Below are positions 1-4,447 of a stretch of 6,122 nucleotides of DNA, piece after piece. The notes below the pieces were generated by a model, which saw only the letters and a list, made by a program, of their open reading frames with translations, did not search any database and was not told the DNA's origin. The number at the start of each line of letters is the position of its first letter. Positions within the stretch are counted from its first letter, which is position 1. The stretch is from Acidimicrobiia bacterium. Its GTDB lineage: Bacteria > Actinomycetota > Acidimicrobiia > Acidimicrobiales > SZUA-35. The stretch spans positions 1-6,122 of the forward strand of contig JAOUGG010000171.1 in the NCBI GenBank assembly GCA_029857855.1. Direction: 5' to 3'. Both the position numbers and the translations under genes were made by a program.

Positions 1-146
1 GGGAATGAGATGGTTTCCGGGGACCCGAGTTCGCTTGCGAACTCGCTGAGCGAAGCGGCAGGGACCATCGAATGGGAATGAGATGGTTTCCGGGGACCCG
101 AGTTCGCTTGCGAACTCGCTGAGCGAAGCGGCAGGGACCATCGAAT
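1..146. repeat. Two perfect tandem copies of a 73-bp palindromic unit
   Basis: Bases 1-73 and 74-146 are identical; the next bases (147-150) begin a third copy and then diverge. Each unit contains a perfect inverted repeat with 9-bp arms and a TT loop (26-45 and 99-118), and a wider pair GATGGT/ACCATC (9-14 with 64-69; 82-87 with 137-142), so a unit can fold as one compound stem-loop. The unit length is not a multiple of three, so this is not an in-frame coding repeat. The first copy touches the window edge, so more copies may lie to the left. It could be a REP/BIME-like intergenic element, a slippage duplication of a terminator region, or an attachment-site array. The repeat itself is directly visible; its origin is inference. 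Confidence 0.95.
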
Positions 147-154
147 GGGAGTAA
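61..154 (+). other. Two copies of a GuaA-like C-terminal tail (GTIEWE-stop)
   Basis: On the plus strand, 61-81 reads GTIEWE then TGA, and 134-154 reads GTIEWE then TAA. Gly-Thr-Ile-Glu-Trp-Glu at the very C-terminus is characteristic of GMP synthetase (GuaA), where it usually follows Lys-Pro-Pro. Here the preceding residues are SLSEAA, so neither copy is the true end of an intact guaA. The first bases of the window (GG GAA TGA, 1-8) match the end of a further copy, so a real guaA reading rightwards might stop at 6-8. That would make it convergent with the DUF1996 gene. The tail match and stop codons are visible; the presence of guaA off the edge is inferred. Confidence 0.45.
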
Positions 155-159
155 CCCAC

Positions 160-215
160 CCGAACTTTGGTCCTGGAACGACCCGCAAACGGGTCGCCGG
201 GGGCTCAAAGTTCGG
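160..215. terminator. Nested stem-loop between the DUF1996 gene and the repeat array
   Basis: The arms CCGAACTTTG (160-169) and CAAAGTTCGG (206-215) are perfectly complementary. They enclose a second perfect hairpin, CGACCCG (179-185) with CGGGTCG (190-196) around a CAAA loop. The structure starts 6 bases past the DUF1996 stop codon, a natural place for a transcription terminator, and it could serve convergent transcription from the left as well. There is no T-run on either side, so a standard intrinsic terminator is not shown. A dispersed palindromic element is an equally reasonable reading. Confidence 0.55.
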
Positions 216-221
216 TGAGGG

Positions 222-1535
222 TCAGCCGCCGGGAATCGGGATGTAGTTCGGGCCCTCGTATTCCTCGAGCTTGGTCAGGCTGGCCAACTGGCGCGACGTG
301 CCGGTCTGCCCGTAGGTGCAGTTGCGCCGCGCCCGCAGGCAGTTGAAGGTCCACAGCTCGATCGCCTCGTCGTTCCAGGCGCCCCACCAGTCGGCGTGCA
401 GCGAACCACCGGGCGTGGCCCCAGGGGCGTCGAGTCTGTCGGACGAAAGGTGCCAGCCGTTCACCGAATCGGTGCCTCGCCAGTAGATGAGGAACGAGAT
501 CTGGGGTAGCCGCTGCGGATGGGAGGACGGGCAGGGATGGTTCTCGTTCACGTAGGTGAGATGCGACGTGTAGTCCGGTGCGGGTTTCGACAGATTGACC
601 CCGTCCCAGCAGTTGGGGAACTGCACGGAGGCGTTGATGACGTCGCCGCCACAATCGGGAACGCGGTTGGTCATGTTGTACTTGTTCCCGCTGTCACCAC
701 ACGACCAGTGCAACTCGTTGCGGGTCTCAAAGGAGTAGTGCAGGTCGTTGCCGCCGATCATCTGCAAACCCTGCGGCATCGGGATGACGCTGTCGGGCGA
801 CTTCGTCTTGTAGTAGATGATGATCTGATACGGGACGACGGCATTGCCCTTGCTGTCGAGCAGCGCCGGCACCCAGTAGGCCGAGCGATTGAGCTCGTAG
901 CCCTGGCAGGTACCGCCGCCGGAGTTGATCAGGGTGTTGTCGGTTGTGAACGCATTGGTGTCGGTGTTCCCGAAGAACATGTGGAAGTGGGACTTCCCTG
1001 GCTGACCAGGGTAGATGATCGGGTCGTCGTAGCTGAAGTGCGAGTACTCGCAGGCCAGACGGAACTGCCCCTCGGGTGAGCTGCCGTTGTCGGGGCGGGG
1101 TGCCGGTTCGGTCAACGCCTCGACGCTCAACTGATCCGACGGCACCGAGATGTAGCGGGTGAACTTGTCCTGGTCGTTGCGCATCGACTCGAAGTCGCCG
1201 TCGCGGGGCCCGGGTTGGACGGATGTGCTCGTCGATTCGGCCGCCGAATCCCCGTCGGCGGAACCGAAGCCGGACACATCGAGAGCCCCCGAGGCCGTCG
1301 CCGACGCCGACGCCGACGCCGGGGCGGCAGGAACGGTCGATGAACCGAACGCCAGCAGCGATCGGTCGTTGTCGAGATCAACGGCCCGGGTCTGTTCGTC
1401 GGTCTCCGGCGCCGCCGTCGTGTTGATCACGTCGTCGCCACCGGTCAGCAGATCGAGTCCGGTGATCGCCAAGAAGGCAAGGACAATGGTGGCTCCCGCC
1501 ACTGCGAGTCGCGTCGACCAACCTCCGGTTGACAT
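222..1535 (-). CDS. Secreted or membrane-anchored DUF1996 domain protein
   Basis: This 437-residue protein has an N-terminal hydrophobic segment (about residues 9-30, after a short basic stretch), acting as a signal peptide or signal anchor. A Ser/Ala/Thr/Pro-rich linker follows (about 60-110), and a DUF1996 domain fills roughly 155-400. Domain hallmarks are SHFHMFFGN (182-190), GTCQGYELNRSAYWVPAL (208-225), FPNCWDG (306-312), SHLTY (324-328), CPSSHPQRLPQISF (335-348) and LHADWWGAW (379-387). Several conserved histidines (183, 185, 339, 380) could form a metal or active site, but the biochemical function of DUF1996 is not established to my knowledge. Eight cysteines (162, 210, 279, 295, 309, 335, 399, 406) fit extracytoplasmic disulfides. 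The ATG start is well fixed: an in-frame TAG lies five codons upstream. No clear Shine-Dalgarno is seen. It lies 32 bases after popT and is probably co-transcribed with it. Confidence 0.9.
   Translation of the reverse strand: MSTGGWSTRLAVAGATIVLAFLAITGLDLLTGGDDVINTTAAPETDEQTRAVDLDNDRSLLAFGSSTVPAAPASASASATASGALDVSGFGSADGDSAAESTSTSVQPGPRDGDFESMRNDQDKFTRYISVPSDQLSVEALTEPAPRPDNGSSPEGQFRLACEYSHFSYDDPIIYPGQPGKSHFHMFFGNTDTNAFTTDNTLINSGGGTCQGYELNRSAYWVPALLDSKGNAVVPYQIIIYYKTKSPDSVIPMPQGLQMIGGNDLHYSFETRNELHWSCGDSGNKYNMTNRVPDCGGDVINASVQFPNCWDGVNLSKPAPDYTSHLTYVNENHPCPSSHPQRLPQISFLIYWRGTDSVNGWHLSSDRLDAPGATPGGSLHADWWGAWNDEAIELWTFNCLRARRNCTYGQTGTSRQLASLTKLEEYEGPNYIPIPGG
1300..1317. repeat. Hexanucleotide microsatellite (GCCGAC)x3 inside the DUF1996 gene
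   Basis: Three perfect GCCGAC hexamers, flanked by degenerate copies (GCCGTC before, GCCGGG after), encode the alternating Ala-Ser run at about residues 72-82 of the DUF1996 protein linker. A hexamer keeps the reading frame, so copy-number change would only lengthen or shorten the linker. Confidence 0.8.
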
Positions 1536-1567
1536 GCAACCACAAGGCTAACACCCGCGACACCGCG

Positions 1568-2506
1568 TCAGGCGGTCGCCTCGGCGGTCTCGGCCAGGGG
1601 ATTGTCGATCGACGGAGCCAGGCGGCCGACCACGGCCACGACGACGAACGCCGCCACTGCGAAAACGGTCGGCCACAGCCAGTTCTCGGCGGTCGGGAGG
1701 TCGAGTGTGGTTCCGGAGATCGACTCGCCTGCTTCCTCACTGATGATGCCGACCCCGTTGGGCCAGGGCCACAGCACCCGGATCGAGCCGATCATCAATC
1801 CGATCAGCGCCCCGATCACCGGATCGTGATGGTGATCCAGAAGATATCCCAGGGCGCTCGAGAACAGGGCCAGGCCGACGGTCGCCCCCAGTCCGAACAC
1901 GGCGATCACCACGAGATCCCGATCGTGGACCGCGCTGAGCACCGTTGCGTACATGCCCATCATCAACAGGAGGAACGATCCGCTGATCCCCGGCAGGATC
2001 ATGGCGCAGATTGCGATGGCCGCTGCTCCGAAGTAGACGGGCAGAGACGGGTCGGCGACCGGCCCGGACTGGAATCCCAGCAGGACGAAGGTCGCCGCCG
2101 CCACGGCGGCCATGGCGGTCACGTCGGCGGCCGTCGTGGAGTGCAGAAGCCGCCAGGCGACGACGACCGAACCGAGCACGAGGCCGAGGAACAGCCCGGC
2201 CATCTCCTCGGGACGATCGCGCAGCAAGCGCTCGATCACCGCCGACAGGGCCAGGAGGGCCATGCCGATGCCGGTGAGGAGGGGCAGCAGGAACGACCAC
2301 TCGACCGATCGCAGGTGGCTCACGAACCCTGCTCCGTCGAGACGGAGCAGCGAGCCGAGGGCCCGTGCACCCCGGCGGACGTTGTCGAGCAGTTGTTCGT
2401 AGATTCCGAAAACCAGTGCCACGGTACCGCCGGACACTCCGGGGACGATGTCGGCCGCGCCCATGAAGAAGCCGCGAACGGCGGTGAGTGCCAGCTTGGA
2501 GATCAC
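1568..2506 (-). CDS. popT: DUF368 family polyprenyl-phosphate translocase (PopT)
   Basis: This 312-residue polytopic membrane protein is normal in length for DUF368. The family signature GAADIVPGVSGGT lies at residues 16-28. A second, related PGxSGS motif sits at 168-180 (AMILPGISGSFLL), reflecting the internal duplication typical of this fold. Hydrophobic segments recur throughout (about 72-93, 102-121, 127-146, 159-190, 198-220, 229-245, 278-295). DUF368 proteins were shown in 2023 to be one of two broad families, with DedA/UptA, that move undecaprenyl phosphate back across the cytoplasmic membrane for reuse in peptidoglycan and other envelope polymers. The start is GTG at 2506; an in-frame TAA lies four codons upstream, so it cannot extend. 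A GAGGAGG ribosome binding site precedes it. It is first of a probable two-gene unit with the DUF1996 gene. Family assignment is firm; the transport role is by homology. Confidence 0.93.
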   Translation of the reverse strand: MISKLALTAVRGFFMGAADIVPGVSGGTVALVFGIYEQLLDNVRRGARALGSLLRLDGAGFVSHLRSVEWSFLLPLLTGIGMALLALSAVIERLLRDRPEEMAGLFLGLVLGSVVVAWRLLHSTTAADVTAMAAVAAATFVLLGFQSGPVADPSLPVYFGAAAIAICAMILPGISGSFLLLMMGMYATVLSAVHDRDLVVIAVFGLGATVGLALFSSALGYLLDHHHDPVIGALIGLMIGSIRVLWPWPNGVGIISEEAGESISGTTLDLPTAENWLWPTVFAVAAFVVVAVVGRLAPSIDNPLAETAEATA

Positions 2507-2519
2507 CGACGCAGCTTAA

Positions 2520-2526
2520 CCTCCTC
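2520..2526 (-). promoter_or_regulatory. Shine-Dalgarno (GAGGAGG) of popT
   Basis: GAGGAGG on the minus strand is a near-perfect anti-16S match, 13 bases before the GTG start at 2506. This is longer than the usual 5-9 base spacing. The in-frame TAA upstream and the match of the encoded N-terminus to DUF368 support GTG 2506 anyway. It is the only strong Shine-Dalgarno I see in the window. Confidence 0.7.
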
Positions 2527-2546
2527 GGTGGCGTGCCCGGTCGCCC

Positions 2547-2605
2547 CCGGTGACGGGCCTCGGAAAGCAATCTTCCCCTATCTTGCCCCCGAGGCCCGTC
2601 TCCGG
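2547..2605 (-). promoter_or_regulatory. Long inverted repeat just upstream of the popT ribosome binding site
   Basis: GACGGGCCTCGG (2552-2563) and CCGAGGCCCGTC (2589-2600) are perfect 12-bp complementary arms. After one T-T mismatch the stem continues for 4 bp (CCGG at 2547-2550 with CCGG at 2602-2605). The 25-base loop can pair further inside (GCAA with TTGC). On the popT strand the stem ends about 20 bases before the Shine-Dalgarno, so it is either a terminator for upstream transcription or a structured 5' leader of popT. There is no T-run after it in either direction, which argues against a simple intrinsic terminator. Confidence 0.6.
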
Positions 2606-2615
2606 TTTGCGTTCC

Positions 2616-2647
2616 GGGTGCGGACGCCCTAGCGGAGGTCCGCACCC
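2616..2647 (-). terminator. 10-bp perfect stem-loop in the gap between the acyltransferase-3-like gene and popT
   Basis: GGGTGCGGAC (2616-2625) and GTCCGCACCC (2638-2647) are perfect complements around a 12-base loop. It lies next to a second hairpin (2648-2671), about 115 bases past the stop codon of the acyltransferase-3-like gene. The pair may end that transcript. No T-run follows, as is common for terminators in high-GC actinobacteria. Confidence 0.5.
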
Positions 2648-2671
2648 TGAGTATCGGCGAACCGACACTCA
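2648..2671 (-). terminator. 10-bp stem with UUCG loop on the minus strand
   Basis: The arms TGAGTATCGG (2648-2657) and CCGACACTCA (2662-2671) pair except at one position. Read as minus-strand RNA that position is a G-U wobble, so the stem is continuous only in that orientation, and the loop is UUCG. This strand bias suggests that it acts in the transcript of the leftward genes rather than in the opposite direction. It sits directly against the next hairpin (2616-2647). Confidence 0.5.
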
Positions 2672-2763
2672 ACCGGTACAGGCGCGCCGAAGCCTCGGCT
2701 CATCACACGGTTCTTCGACTGCGGTCGGCTCCGAGGAGAACAACGGTCCGGCCCGGTCGAAAC
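2672..2763 (-). other. Remainder of the gap after the acyltransferase-3-like gene; nothing assigned
   Basis: Apart from a 5-bp hairpin (GCCGA 2686-2690 with TCGGC 2695-2699), I see no gene, clear promoter or other signal. The promoter of popT presumably lies somewhere between here and 2607, but I could not pick out a convincing -35/-10 pair. Confidence 0.4.
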
Positions 2764-4203
2764 TCAGCCGGCGGCGGCCGACTGGTCGAGGTGGCCGGAG
2801 TCGGGATCCCCGGTCGTCGGGGCGGAGCCGGGCGGGTTCGTCGGCGGATTCGGCCGGCGGCCGGGTCGCAGGTCGATCTCCCGGTCGCCGAGCTGCCACA
2901 GTCGACGACCGAGCGGCTCCTGGTCGCTCGATGAAGTACCGCTGTTCGAATCGGTCGTCCGGGATCGCCGCCGGGTCGGAATCGGTAGGCGATCGAGCGA
3001 CACGTCGTCCCAGCGCACCCACTTGCCCCGCTGCGGCTGCGGGCTCGGCAACAGGATGGCGTCGGACCGGTACCAGCGCGACGCCAGCGAGGCCAGCGCC
3101 ACCTGGGCGGGGATCTCGATCGATCGGTAGGTGGTCGTGGCCGCGGCCAGCGTCAAGGCGATCACCACGACGAAGACGAACGGGCCCTGCCACTCGAACG
3201 GGTGGGCGGCGGTGAGGCCGTAGGCGAAGGGAATATGCCAGAGATACAAGCCGAACGTGCGGGAGCCGAGGCGATGCCACCAGGCGTTGGTCAACGTCCG
3301 GTTCAACCAGCCCGGCAACCCGGAGATCGCCTCCGCGGAGAGGATGATGCCGCCGAACACGGCGGCTAGCGCCAGTCGCAGTCCGATATCGACGACCGAC
3401 GGTCCTGCCGCCGGCACCACCAGCAGCAGTGCCAGGCCACCGACGGCCGGGGTGACGAGCTTCGTCATCGGGCGGCGGTGGAGGTTGGCCAGGGGTAGTG
3501 TGCCGATCGCCAAGCCGATGAGTAGCGCGTCGAGCGAGGTCCAGGCGGCGACGGCACCGCTCAGGGACGGCTCGGGCGGATTGAGCCACGTTCCGGCCCC
3601 CGCCGCCGACATCGATTCCGCCCCGAGGGTCGCCAGGAACACCATCCTGACAACCATCATGAGGCCGGCGACACCGAACATCAGGAACGACCGGTTCCGC
3701 GGACAAAGCCGCTGCCGCCCGGCGGTCAGCAGCCACGGGGCGGCCACGGCTGTCTGCGCCACCAGAGCCACGGCCCAGAGGTGGTCGATCGCGGCGTAGG
3801 ATCCCGCGGTCACGAACGGTACGACGTTGGCGGTGAACGTGGCCCCGCCGATGAGCGCCAGCGCCTCGCCGTCGGCCGGACCGCCGGTCAGTACCCGATG
3901 AACGGCAACCAGGGCGATCATCAACAGCACCGTCGGAACCGCTCGTGCCGCCAGTCCCAGGACCATCGGGACCCGCCAGCCGGGGCTGGAGCTGCACCGG
4001 TGCACCACCCGGGCCAGTCGGAATCCGATGACGACGAGGAGGACCTGGATGCTCGTGCCCACATCGAGGCCGGGCAAGCCGAGGCCGGCGGCCACGGCGA
4101 TGGCGCACGTGATCCCCAACAGGGCCTGGACCCGGTTCGGGGGCGTGGGCATGGATTCGTTCGTCGACGGTTGGTCGGCTGTATCGAGCACGCTTGGTTC
4201 CAA
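2764..4203 (-). CDS. Acyltransferase-3 (OafA/YrhL)-like membrane protein, probably non-catalytic
   Basis: This 479-residue protein has about ten hydrophobic segments between residues 26 and 365, then a hydrophilic Arg/Pro/Ser-rich tail (about 381-479). It follows the acyltransferase-3 order. An N-terminal helix from R24 is followed by the VVIGFRLARVV segment (57-67), which aligns with the family's FF-SGF region. AARAVP (85-90) aligns with the family's RR-RI-P. DHLWAVALVAQ (140-150) aligns with HxWSLxVEEQ. GSRTFGLYLWHIPF (313-326) and TYRSIEIP (358-365) match the conserved C-terminal end. The family acylates envelope sugars using acyl donors from the cytoplasm. Here the catalytic His of the R-X10-H motif is replaced by Ile35, and the Glu-Glu pair is replaced by Val148-Ala149, so ordinary acyl transfer is doubtful. 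The start is uncertain: TTG 4203 gives the longest form, and GTG 4191 or ATG 4152 are alternatives; none has a good Shine-Dalgarno. No partner gene is adjacent. Confidence 0.8.
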   Translation of the reverse strand: MEPSVLDTADQPSTNESMPTPPNRVQALLGITCAIAVAAGLGLPGLDVGTSIQVLLVVIGFRLARVVHRCSSSPGWRVPMVLGLAARAVPTVLLMIALVAVHRVLTGGPADGEALALIGGATFTANVVPFVTAGSYAAIDHLWAVALVAQTAVAAPWLLTAGRQRLCPRNRSFLMFGVAGLMMVVRMVFLATLGAESMSAAGAGTWLNPPEPSLSGAVAAWTSLDALLIGLAIGTLPLANLHRRPMTKLVTPAVGGLALLLVVPAAGPSVVDIGLRLALAAVFGGIILSAEAISGLPGWLNRTLTNAWWHRLGSRTFGLYLWHIPFAYGLTAAHPFEWQGPFVFVVVIALTLAAATTTYRSIEIPAQVALASLASRWYRSDAILLPSPQPQRGKWVRWDDVSLDRLPIPTRRRSRTTDSNSGTSSSDQEPLGRRLWQLGDREIDLRPGRRPNPPTNPPGSAPTTGDPDSGHLDQSAAAG

Positions 4204-4447
4204 TCTTGACCGCTGGCACAGGGCCCGCCGCGACGTCTGTGGTCACAATCCGCGCTGGTTGCTGATTCTTCTGGTTGACTCTCTCGTTGTGTTTGTTCCT
4301 GGGTGGGAAACGATGTTATCCCCAGCCCGGAAGTCGTTTGAGACCAAACATCATCTGCGGATGAGGTGCCGACCGCCCATCAAAAGCAGTGATAGCATGT
4401 TGATCCTTCATCAACGACCGGAATGCCCGGTCGGCGGTTCCAGCCCC
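4204..4447 (-). promoter_or_regulatory. Gap upstream of the acyltransferase-3-like gene, with small palindromes
   Basis: This 244-base stretch is richer in A/T than the genes around it, especially 4255-4415, and probably carries the promoter of the acyltransferase-3-like gene. It contains a perfect small palindrome, GTTTG-AGAC-CAAAC (4336-4349), of the size of a regulator site. The minus strand also has a weak -10-like TAACAT near 4314-4319 without a matching -35. I find no supported small gene here. The assignment as a regulatory region is inference from position and composition. Confidence 0.4.
4399..4433 (-). terminator. Two adjoining hairpins after the E1 gene
   Basis: CGACCGG/CCGGTCG (4415-4421 with 4427-4433, 5-base loop) and GTTGAT/ATCAAC (4399-4404 with 4410-4415, 5-base loop) share base 4415, so only one can form completely at a time. 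They begin 14 bases past the E1 stop codon. On the minus strand a short T-run (TTTT, 4382-4385) follows after about 13 bases. This is a plausible but weak terminator. Confidence 0.4.

Noticed and set aside
1..81. Small protein or true C-terminus of guaA ending at 79-81
   Set aside because: The frame is open from the edge and ends GTIEWE-stop, but the preceding residues (SLSEAA) do not match the usual GuaA end and span a palindrome. A non-triplet repeat in tandem also argues against coding.
1..146. CRISPR array
   Set aside because: The two 73-bp copies are directly adjacent with no spacers, and no cas genes are seen.
519..1079. Plus-strand open frame opposite the DUF1996 gene
   Set aside because: It is antisense to a well-conserved domain and has no recognisable features of its own.
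1529..2632. Long plus-strand open frame opposite popT
   Set aside because: Its protein is rich in Asp, Arg, Gly, Gln and His with no domain, as expected from the antisense of a GC-rich gene. The minus strand encodes a clear DUF368 protein.
2669..4246. 525-residue minus-strand open frame overlapping the acyltransferase-3-like gene
   Set aside because: Longer than the accepted gene, but the protein is Arg/Gly/Pro-rich and low in complexity. The other frame gives regular membrane helices and family motifs.
4382..4404. Promoter with TTGATG (-35) and TATCAC (-10) on the minus strand
   Set aside because: The spacing is only 14 bases and both boxes match poorly. The TTGATG is also part of a hairpin arm.
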